A stretch of DNA of 55,088 nt from Candidatus Curtissbacteria bacterium RIFCSPLOWO2_02_41_11. Its GTDB lineage: Bacteria > Patescibacteriota > Microgenomatia > Curtissbacterales > GWA2-41-24. Where the stretch lies: contig MFBU01000020.1 of NCBI GenBank assembly GCA_001775055.1, positions 1-55,088 of the forward strand, in the 5' to 3' direction. How positions within the stretch are numbered: position 1 is the stretch's first letter; each line of letters begins with the position of its first letter. Under the pieces are notes generated by a model that worked only from the letters and a program-made list of their open reading frames with translations, was not told the DNA's origin and did no database searches. The translations under genes were made by a program, and so were the position numbers. This document shows positions 18,017-25,900 of this stretch, piece after piece.

Positions 18017-19162
18017 ATGGCAAAAGCCCAAACCGACATTGGTCTAAAAAATTTATACAAAATCCCCTGGACCAAAAATAACAACCCCAATGGCTGGATT
18101 GAGCCAACTACTTATTGCCAACTGGCCTGTCCCGGTTGTTATAGAGGACTTGCCCTTCCTAACCCAATAAGAATCCATGAAAATTTGGCGAAGCTTAAAA
18201 AAGAAATTGATACACTAATCAAAATCAGGAATATTAAAATTCTCTCAATCGCCGGCGGCGAACCGCTTCTCTACCCAAAGCTAAATGCACTTATCTCCTA
18301 TGCGACCTCGCGGGGTTTAAAAACTCGTTTGGTCACCAATGGTGCTGCTTTAACGATCGAAAGGCTTAAAGAGCTCAAAAAATTAGGTACGACTGAGGTT
18401 GCCATTCATGTCGCCCAATACCAAAACAGAGGCAACTTTGAAAGTGAAGAAAAACTCAACCTCATCCGCCAAAGATTTTGTCAATTATTTCGCCAAGTCG
18501 GTGGGGTTGAACTTAACTTTGTCATGACTGTTTCCAAGAAAAACTTTCATCAATTGCCAAAAGTTATCAATTTTTACAAAAAAAATTCCGATATAGTAAG
18601 CAGGGTTGTTTTTACTCTTTTTAAGGATATTTTTTTTAAGCAGAAAAATGGCGAAGATTCAATCAATTATATTACTTTAAGTAGGTTAGCCAAATTAATC
18701 GGAAAATTATACCGTGCTGAACCGTGCGCTTATCTTGGTAAAAAATTTAGCAAAAAAGAGCCCGGTTGGCTCTTTTTTGCACCGATTATTCTAGGAGAAA
18801 AAACAGTCGGGTTTGCTGACGCCAAAACTGCCGAAAAATTGCACCATCAAAATAACAATGGTAGTTGGAATTCATTCCCTGCAGGAGAAAAAAAATGGAG
18901 TCTTCTGCAGACTCTTTCGATCATGTCTTTAAGCTGTGCTACCAAAACGGTTATTGGTTACATAAGTTCGCTCCTTAAGAATCCCAAAAGCTTTCTTAAA
19001 ACTCCTAAGTGTCAAATAATCGTTATTTTTAATACTCCAAATCTCACTAAGCATGGCTGGGACATTTGTGAAAGCTGTCCGGATGCCATGTTGTATAATG
19101 AAAAACTCGTTCCTTCCTGCCTTTTGGAAAGAGTAAAATTAGGCGAAAAAATTGAAATTTAG
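18017..19162 (+). CDS. radical SAM protein with C-terminal cysteine cluster
   Basis: The 381-residue protein has the radical SAM cluster motif CQLACPGC (Cys34, Cys38, Cys41; CX3CX2C), the SAM-binding SIAGGEPLLYPKL and LVTNGAAL segments, and a C-terminal region with WDICESCPDAMLYNEKLVPSC that could hold an auxiliary iron-sulfur cluster as in SPASM-type enzymes. Such proteins modify peptides or cofactors, but many CPR members have no known substrate. No small precursor peptide gene is evident next to it. The gene stands between divergent and convergent neighbours and is probably transcribed alone. Confidence 0.8.
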   Translation: MAKAQTDIGLKNLYKIPWTKNNNPNGWIEPTTYCQLACPGCYRGLALPNPIRIHENLAKLKKEIDTLIKIRNIKILSIAGGEPLLYPKLNALISYATSRGLKTRLVTNGAALTIERLKELKKLGTTEVAIHVAQYQNRGNFESEEKLNLIRQRFCQLFRQVGGVELNFVMTVSKKNFHQLPKVINFYKKNSDIVSRVVFTLFKDIFFKQKNGEDSINYITLSRLAKLIGKLYRAEPCAYLGKKFSKKEPGWLFFAPIILGEKTVGFADAKTAEKLHHQNNNGSWNSFPAGEKKWSLLQTLSIMSLSCATKTVIGYISSLLKNPKSFLKTPKCQIIVIFNTPNLTKHGWDICESCPDAMLYNEKLVPSCLLERVKLGEKIEI

Positions 19163-20178
19163 GCTTGGCCGGATCTAAATGCAGTTCTAACCAAAGAAAA
19201 ACTGGGTAAAGTAAACTTGCCGCCTGCAGGTTTTGGTAAAAAACTCGTCGTCACATGCATAATTGTCCAGAATGGCGCCCAGAGTGGTGAAATAAGAATA
19301 CCTGCTGAATTGGCAATGTAAGCAACGGGTGAATAAAAATAAAGCAAAAACAGGCCAAGCCAAATAGCCTGAAGTATAGCCACAAAAAAATAAAAACGCT
19401 TGATGTTACCCCGCCAGTAAAATATAAATTTTGCCAGACCAACTTGCTCGTCATTTTTAGGAAATTTGGCAAGTCTTCTGGTATAAAAAACATACCAAGA
19501 AACAATATGGAAAATTGCCAACAAAACTGTAGGAGCAAAAACTAAACCATTCCAAAAATAACCAAAGAACAAAATTACCGGCACCAAAAGCAAAACAAAA
19601 ATCACCATGAAACCATGAGGTATTTTTTGGCCGTTGCCCGTTTGCTCAAAATACTTATAAATCAACGCTCCACCCAAGATCAAAAGTAGCATCCAAAGTG
19701 ATCCCAGTATAAGACTTGAACTCCCCCCGAAAAGCCTCAAAGCTGAGATAGTCAAGGCGATTAAAATTAAAGCAATTGAACCCCATGAAAAAACTCTTGG
19801 CCAGGAATTTTGCCAACTCCTATAATCGCTTTTAACAATCGAGCTCTCAAACATCTGCTCATTGGAAAGAAGATGAATCATAAAATAAGCAAGGAATAAA
19901 AAATAAGCAAGATAATCCGGTAAGACGCGGTAAAATATTAAAGCAAGAAAACCGCCAAAAACGGCTACAGTTAAAAATGGGCCTATCAATTTCCTAGTAT
20001 CGGTTGCCAGGTAACCCAGTATTCCCAATACAAAATGTGGGCCTCCCACAAGCATAAATACCGACCACAACAATAGAGAATTACCGAAGAGTAAGAGAAA
20101 AGGCAACCAAATCAGAAGCGATATGAGAAAAGCGAAAGTCGTATTTATTACATATTCAAAGTTCTGGTTACTGGCCAC
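19159..20178 (-). CDS. polytopic membrane protein with intramembrane histidines (unassigned)
   Basis: The 339-residue protein has roughly nine or ten membrane helices. Four His residues sit inside or at the edges of helices in short conserved-looking contexts: GGPHFVLG (near residue 48), FMIHLLSNEQ (near 104), AIFHIVSWY (near 216) and TIMHVTTSF (near 307). Such a pattern suggests a metal or haem site within the membrane and is loosely reminiscent of Brp/Blh-type or hydroxylase-type membrane oxygenases, but I cannot support an assignment. It is the last gene of the minus-strand run that begins with the giant protein. Confidence 0.6.
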   Translation of the reverse strand: MASNQNFEYVINTTFAFLISLLIWLPFLLLFGNSLLLWSVFMLVGGPHFVLGILGYLATDTRKLIGPFLTVAVFGGFLALIFYRVLPDYLAYFLFLAYFMIHLLSNEQMFESSIVKSDYRSWQNSWPRVFSWGSIALILIALTISALRLFGGSSSLILGSLWMLLLILGGALIYKYFEQTGNGQKIPHGFMVIFVLLLVPVILFFGYFWNGLVFAPTVLLAIFHIVSWYVFYTRRLAKFPKNDEQVGLAKFIFYWRGNIKRFYFFVAILQAIWLGLFLLYFYSPVAYIANSAGILISPLWAPFWTIMHVTTSFLPKPAGGKFTLPSFSLVRTAFRSGQA

Positions 20179-20203
20179 TTTTAACCTCCTTTAATACTCA
20201 TTT

Positions 20204-21346
20204 CTAAACTATTTGATTTAAAACATTATATAAATATCTACTTAATATGAAAAGTTGTTTTAAGGCTGACCATCTTGGCAGATTTGTCGCCGGATTAACG
20301 TGCTCAAATGAATCAACCTCGATAAAATAAACCTGTTTTTTGGGAAGCATCTTGGCTAACTTTTCTCCCTCTATCTTTGGCACGAATGTATCTTTTTTAT
20401 CGCTTAAAATGAAAAGTTTGGCCTTCAGATTATTTATATTTGTATCCGGTGAAAGCTCGACCAAAAGATCTCTTCCTCCTTGGGGTAAATTACTCTCGAG
20501 TTCCTTAAATTTTGCCACGTCCCTGTTGGCTAAAAAAGCATAGATGGATTTTGCCTCAGGAGATAATCCTTCAAACTCACTTTCGGGAATAGTCTGGCTG
20601 GCCATAAGTTTTCCTAAAATTAACTCCCGTTCCTCGGCAGTCGCCACAAAATTGACATAGCCTTTATTAAATGTCTCAACGGTTAATTCGGCAGGCTGCC
20701 AATCTACATACTCCCCTTTTATCTTTTGCCTCCCAAGCAACGTAGCTTCTGCCAGCGAAAACAAATTGGAGTATGGTGAAACCGCAGCAATAAATGCTAT
20801 TTTATCTCTAATTTTCGCGTCTTCTGAGGCTACAATTGAAATAGATGCTCCAACGCAAAATCCTGCAAAGCCAATATTGTTTTTTTGGACAAAACTTTGC
20901 CTGTCCAAAAACTCAACAGAGGATATCAGCGAATTTAATGAATCAGTCCAAATAAAACCCGATAAAAAATCCGGTAGATCCGGTACTAAGACAACAAAAC
21001 CCGATCTGGTTAATGCCTGGGCAAATTTAGTAACTGCAGGATTTCTTCTGGTAATTACTACGCCTAAAGTAAAAACAACCGCCGGATGCTGCTTGTTATC
21101 TTGTGGTCTATAAAGATCGGCTTTGATCTCTTTACCATCAACTTGAAGATTCACTTCACTAACTACTGGTTCCTTGCTAACCCATTCTAATGGTTTAACC
21201 GGAAAACCCGATGTCACTTCCGGCACCAAAAGGGCAGTTTTTAAAGCCGGCCGGCCCCAAGGGGTTGCAAAAAAAGCTGTTAGACCAACCAAAAGGACTA
21301 AAACTACCACTATATTGATCAAAAGGGCACGTTTCCAAAATAACAT
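20204..21346 (-). CDS. membrane-anchored alpha/beta hydrolase, dienelactone-hydrolase-like
   Basis: I use the ATG at 21,346 because it lies one base beyond the stop of the upstream gene and gives a neat N-terminal anchor (residues ~8-26). The 380-residue protein has a nucleophile elbow GFCVGAS with Cys164, an Asp319 in SDKKDTFVP and His349 in FEHVNP, which form the Cys-Asp-His triad characteristic of dienelactone hydrolases rather than Ser esterases. The catalytic domain should lie outside the membrane. A ~75-residue insert after the nucleophile strand may form a lid. The substrate is unknown. Confidence 0.75.
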   Translation of the reverse strand: MLFWKRALLINIVVVLVLLVGLTAFFATPWGRPALKTALLVPEVTSGFPVKPLEWVSKEPVVSEVNLQVDGKEIKADLYRPQDNKQHPAVVFTLGVVITRRNPAVTKFAQALTRSGFVVLVPDLPDFLSGFIWTDSLNSLISSVEFLDRQSFVQKNNIGFAGFCVGASISIVASEDAKIRDKIAFIAAVSPYSNLFSLAEATLLGRQKIKGEYVDWQPAELTVETFNKGYVNFVATAEERELILGKLMASQTIPESEFEGLSPEAKSIYAFLANRDVAKFKELESNLPQGGRDLLVELSPDTNINNLKAKLFILSDKKDTFVPKIEGEKLAKMLPKKQVYFIEVDSFEHVNPATNLPRWSALKQLFILSRYLYNVLNQIV

Positions 21347-21347
21347 C

Positions 21348-21785
21348 TTACGCTGATTTGACTGAATTAAGCTGATTATGCTGACGTTGCCGAGCCTTTT
21401 CCCATATTTTTCTCTTGATAGTAAGGCTATTACTACCAAAATTTACTAAAAGGCCAAGCTTATATTCAGTACCCCTAAGATAATAGGATAGTTGTCTTTC
21501 AGCTTGAATCGGTAGAATCGGCACTGCCTTTAGCTCTATCAGCACCTTACCATCGACTATGAAATCTGGTCTGTAATTTCCAACTTTAGTTCCTTCATAA
21601 ACCACGGATAAGGCCTTTTCTGTCTCATAAGGAATCCTTTGCAGGTCAAATTCTGCAATCAATGCCTTATGATAGACACTTTCTTTGTGCCCCGAACCAA
21701 GTGTTTTATGCACTTTATACATAGCGCCACGGATTTTGTATGTCAAATCTGGATATAAGAAATCTCCCACTAATTTTTTCGGCAT
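21348..21785 (-). CDS. GxxExxY protein (PD-(D/E)XK nuclease fold)
   Basis: The 145-residue protein shows the family signature as GHKESVY (Gly32, Glu35, Tyr38) and the nuclease-like core PDFIVDGKVLIELKA near residues 73-87, then YLRGTEYKLGLLVNFG. GxxExxY proteins are widespread in CPR and other environmental genomes, usually near repeats, and their function is not established. The stop is one base before the start of the hydrolase gene. Upstream of its ATG lies a short repeat-rich gap. Confidence 0.85.
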   Translation of the reverse strand: MPKKLVGDFLYPDLTYKIRGAMYKVHKTLGSGHKESVYHKALIAEFDLQRIPYETEKALSVVYEGTKVGNYRPDFIVDGKVLIELKAVPILPIQAERQLSYYLRGTEYKLGLLVNFGSNSLTIKRKIWEKARQRQHNQLNSVKSA

Positions 21786-21853
21786 GTATCAGCGAAATCA
21801 GCTCTTAATTATATCAGCATCATCGGCATTCTAAAATCAGCGTTAATCCGCGT
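21786..21853. repeat. short TCAGCG/CCGCG repeat tract
   Basis: The gap between two minus-strand genes has ATATCAGC twice, and AAATCAGCGTTAATCCGCG reaches into the 3' end of the exosortase gene. Related TCCGC/GCTGAT palindromic text occurs inside the giant gene at 26,690-26,757, so this seems to be one dispersed repeat family. Confidence 0.4.
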
Positions 21854-22460
21854 CTTTCGTCTCCAAGACGAAAGAATACGAAAACCACCAGAACACAAAA
21901 AACCAGATTAAGACAAAAGTCAGGGAAAACCAGTCATGGAATATACCGGCTGCCGCCGAACCTACAAAAACCGCAAAAAAACCGACAATAAAAAGCCTCA
22001 AAAAGTTTATTAAATATGTCCCTAAAACCCCAATGACCAGCACTTCAAAACGGGAAACTTTGGAAAACTTACCCTGAAAACCGGTTAAAAAGCTGGCCAA
22101 AAGTAAAACCGCGCTCTGCCAGCCCAGACAATTCCACTGCAATTCTAAAAAGATTCCTTCCAGCCAGATTCCCCTTGCTGTTGGGGTAGCCGAAACCGGA
22201 AAAAGCGAAAATAATCCGGCTAGTGCCCGCGCCTGATAAGGCACAATAAATTCCTCCAGCGCCCGATACAGCTTCCATTTCAAAAACAAACTGGTCAAAA
22301 ACTCGTTAAAAGTCGACATAAACGGCAGCATCATTAATAAAAGAGCCGCCATCATAAACAAAACCGAAAACTTTGACCCGTGAACATTCGAATCTGAACG
22401 AATTTCAGGCGAATTATCGCGAATGAGCGAATGGATCATATCTTCTTTTAGTTCAGGCAC
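21843..22460 (-). CDS. exosortase/archaeosortase-family transpeptidase-like protein
   Basis: The 205-residue membrane protein has the three catalytic landmarks of the exosortase family in order: Cys111 in WNCLGWQS, Arg155 in YLINFLRLF, and His175 in IFHDWFS, each beside a hydrophobic segment. Exosortases cut the PEP-CTERM sorting signal of exported proteins and are thought to transfer them to a surface carrier. The product of the giant gene transcribed upstream on the same strand ends with such a signal, so it is the natural substrate. The short length (about 200 residues, lacking the EpsI-type extension) resembles archaeosortase-like and other minimal variants. Confidence 0.82.
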   Translation of the reverse strand: MPELKEDMIHSLIRDNSPEIRSDSNVHGSKFSVLFMMAALLLMMLPFMSTFNEFLTSLFLKWKLYRALEEFIVPYQARALAGLFSLFPVSATPTARGIWLEGIFLELQWNCLGWQSAVLLLASFLTGFQGKFSKVSRFEVLVIGVLGTYLINFLRLFIVGFFAVFVGSAAAGIFHDWFSLTFVLIWFFVFWWFSYSFVLETKDAD

Positions 22461-22490
22461 TAGGCATTAGTCGTTAGGCATTAGTTTTAT
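22455..22490. repeat. heptamer-type tandem repeat (GCATTAGTCGTTA...)
   Basis: CACTAGGCATTAGTCGTTAG and following bases repeat a 7-base rhythm between the exosortase and the four-helix-bundle genes, and part of it encodes the last residues of the latter. It belongs to the same class as the tract at 22,862. Confidence 0.55.
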
Positions 22491-22845
22491 ATCGTTTTAG
22501 CTTACCTATCAGACTATTAAGCATCTTCATTACTTCATCTAGCTGACTAGAAACTGTTTCAAAATCTTTTTGTCCAACTAAACCAAGTTCTTTCGCTATC
22601 AAAAGTTGAGTCTCAAGTTCCGCACCTGAAGCAAAAGCAATTTGCAAAAACTGAATATATTCAAGTCTTCTGTGCCTCGCATACCCTTCAGCAATGTTCG
22701 ATGGAATCGAAATCGCACAACGCCTCATCTGTGACGTCAATCCATAAACCTCCTCTTTGGGAAATTTTTTGGTCACTTCATACACATTTAATGCCAACTT
22801 AAAGGCCTTTTGCCAAACAATTAAATCTTTATAAGACCTAATCAT
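22474..22845 (-). CDS. four-helix-bundle (S23/IVP-like) protein
   Basis: The ATG at 22,845 is preceded by a strong GGAGGTGA ribosome-binding site, which decides the start over an upstream in-frame codon at 22,863. The ~123-residue helical protein has the family landmarks YKDLIVWQKAF, MRRCAISIPSNIAEGYARH and EYIQFLQIA. These small proteins were first seen in intervening sequences of 23S rRNA genes and are common as free genes in CPR and Bacteroidetes, where their role is unknown. It sits between the giant gene and the exosortase gene, with heptamer repeats on both sides, which suggests that it came with a mobile unit. Confidence 0.85.
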   Translation of the reverse strand: MIRSYKDLIVWQKAFKLALNVYEVTKKFPKEEVYGLTSQMRRCAISIPSNIAEGYARHRRLEYIQFLQIAFASGAELETQLLIAKELGLVGQKDFETVSSQLDEVMKMLNSLIGKLKRYKTNA

Positions 22846-22861
22846 TTTCTCACCTCCTTCC

Positions 22862-22935
22862 ATTGCCTAATGCCTACTGCCTATTGCCTAATGCCTACTA
22901 TCCTACTGCCTACTGGCCTATTGCCTATTGCCTCA
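22862..22935. repeat. perfect heptamer tandem repeat (GCCTAYT)n
   Basis: About ten copies of a 7-base unit of the form GCCTAAT/GCCTACT/GCCTATT follow each other with one or two slips. The tract begins just upstream of the four-helix-bundle gene and runs into the 3' end of the giant gene, where it encodes the last ~18 residues. The pattern resembles the short tandemly repeated repetitive (STRR) heptamers described in heterocystous cyanobacteria. Confidence 0.85.
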
Positions 22936-25900
22936 ATCACTACCGGCGCCAGCCTCCTCGGCGGATCATTCCCCATCCCTCGCTGTTTCTTTCTCTTCAA
23001 TCCGCGTCGTTTCCACCATGAAACGATCTTCGGCAAAAACACCATCCCGGGCAGGGCAAAAATGGCAATTTCCGGCACGGGCAGAGCGGTTATTTGGATT
23101 ACTAGCCAGGAATTGTTACTTGTTGCTGTATCAGCAGTACCAGTATTTACTTTCAGCTGGGCATCCAAATTGCCATCAGCCGGTTCAGAAACCAGGGCAG
23201 TACTGCGAACCCGGCTGACTGTGGCTGAAGTAGTAGTGACTTCGCCAACACCGCTATCCAGTCTGGCCAAAGCAGTGGTAGCACCGCCTTTATTATCATC
23301 ATAGAGAATGTCAGACTCAAAATAGAAAGCCTTGGTACCGGTAAAATTGGTGGAAGTATAATTATTCTTATAATTCAAACTTGTATAAGTTGAGCCGGTT
23401 ACAGAACCCTGTGTATTATTGTATTGCTGCATTGTCTCCAAAGCCGTTACCCCGTTGGTCGCGTCACTCTGATCCAGAATAATCTTGGCACTGGCAATGT
23501 TGCCAGTGCTGTTGGAAATTACTGCAGGAGACACTTTCGTATTAACTCTATACTGGGTTGACCCACTTAAAGTAATTGTTCCGCTTCGCGCTCTTGTATA
23601 GACATCAGATGACGATACCTCAGATCCCGAGACAGGACTACCACCTGTGGTGTATAAAGATGCAACGGAAGAAATACTCGCTCGGGCAATTGTCTGGGGA
23701 GTTGAGCGGCTTGAACAAGTTGCATTAGTACACTGGATGAATTTGAGGTCGCCGTTGGTGCTATCATAATATGAGATTTTGCAGTCTGTCGTGGCAGAAC
23801 AGAAGATTGAGGCATATTGCCCAACATTGCCTGTGGTGTCAAGACTTTGGGCCGTTGATTTACTGGTACAATCAGCATTAGTACACTGGATGAATTTGAG
23901 GTCGCCGTTGGTGCTATCATAATATGAGATTTTGCAGTCTGTCGTGGCGCTGCAGTAAATAGAAGGATTTTGCCCAACATTGCCTGTGGTGTCAAGACTT
24001 TGGGCCGTTGATTTACTGGTACAATCAGCATTAGTACACTGGATGAATTTAAGATCACCGTTGGTAGCATCATAATATGAGATTTTGCAGTCTGTCGTGG
24101 CGCTGCAGTAAATAGAGACATTGACAAAGCCACCCGAGCCGATGGTGGTATCAAGAGTCTGGGCCGTTGATGTCGTTGAACAGTCGGCGGCTTTGCACTG
24201 AATGAATTTAAGACTTGGGTAGCTCGTGGCATATGCGATCTTGCAGTCTGTAGAAGGGGCAGATCCTAGACAATCAATGTCAGTTCCCGTTGATTGACTT
24301 GTGGTGTCAAGACTTTGGGCCGTTGATTTACTGGTACAATCAGCATTAGTACACTGGATGAATTTAAGCATGGTGTCATTGTAGTCAGAGTATGCGATCT
24401 TGCAGTCTGTCGAGGCGCTGCAGTCAATTGACGTAAACCGGCCGGCAGTAGTATCAAGAAGCTGTGCTGTTGATTTAGTTGAACAGTCGGCGGCCGTGCA
24501 CTGGATGAAACTTAATTTGTCTTGACTTTCACCATATGATATTTTGCAATCTGTAGTTGTGGAACAGTATATCGAATCCTCTTGTCCCCGAACTCCGTTT
24601 GCGTCAAGTATCTGGCTCGTGGCATAGCTAGAGCAGTCAGCTGAAGTACACTGGATGAAATCTAAGAAACTATTAGTCGCATCATAATATGAAATTTTGC
24701 AGTCGGTGGAAGGAGCCGTCCCAAAACACTGAATTGAAGTATACTGACCAACATTCTGTGAAGAACTGCCGAGTGTCGCCTCAAAATAGGCGGTTGGCGT
24801 CGGCGACCAGACCGTACTTGCGTTATTAGTACAGCCTGTGCCTGTAGCCGTACTGCCGTAACAATACTGTTTCTGATTGGTTAAAGTAGCATAGCTCGTC
24901 CCCGTAATACTCTGCTTATCCCCCACCTCCACCTGCGTTTCGGTTTTGGTCAGCAGTGTGTTGTCTGTTTGGGTAATAATCAGCCGCGCCGCATTCATTG
25001 AAGCCGTCGTACCGACATCGCCACGCAAGCGCACAGTATAATCGCCGCTTGAGAGCGAAATCGCGCTTGAAGTCCTGACTCGGGTATACGAAGTACCGGT
25101 AGCTATTATTTCAACATTCTGCTTAGTGCCGCTTGAACTGTATAAGTCGGCAATGGCTGTTGCCGTTCCGGTATCCGGCGTCTGACCACTGCCCGTAGTA
25201 CATTGGTCGTCATTACAATCATAAAAATTTAAATCCCCCCCCCAGGAAATTCTAGTATAGGCAATTTTACAATCCGTTGCGGCACTTGTGCAGTTAATGC
25301 TTGCCCACTGGCCGCTTCCGCTTGTCGCGACAGCCGTAGTCACATTGCCGGCGCTGCAGGCCCCATTGGTACAGGCGGCAAATTTAAGCTTGGCATTGGT
25401 CTGATCATAATAGCTAATTTTGCAGTTAGTATTAGTTGGACAAGAGATGCTGCTGTATAGCCCAGTGTTAACTCCTAGGTTTGTGTCACAACCTGTTAAA
25501 ACACAACTCGAGTAGCCATCCAGATATTGGGGAGAATTGGCTGTACTACAACCGCTATTTTGACACTGATTGAATTTTAAAGCCGAGTTAGTGCTATCAT
25601 CATAGCTAATCGAGCAGAGTCCTGAAACTGGACAATCAAGGGAAGTATAAAGGCCAACAATACCAGTTGTATCAACTGCCGCAAAAGTCCCGCTAGAACA
25701 AGCACTTCCTCCCGAAAAGTTGCACAGGGCGAATAATAAATCACTAGTAGTCCCATCATAATAGCTAATCTGAGAACGGGTAGAATAAATAGCATAAATC
25801 GAGCTGAACGCACCCCGATCAGCCGTGGTGCTGCAACTTGTCAATACACAGTCAGTGTAACCATCTAGAATAAGAAGTTCCCAACCGAGAGCAGGATCGC

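Noticed and set aside
22862-22935. CRISPR array
   Set aside because: The repeats are direct 7-base tandem units without spacers; nowhere in the window are there regularly spaced 23-40 base repeats or cas genes.
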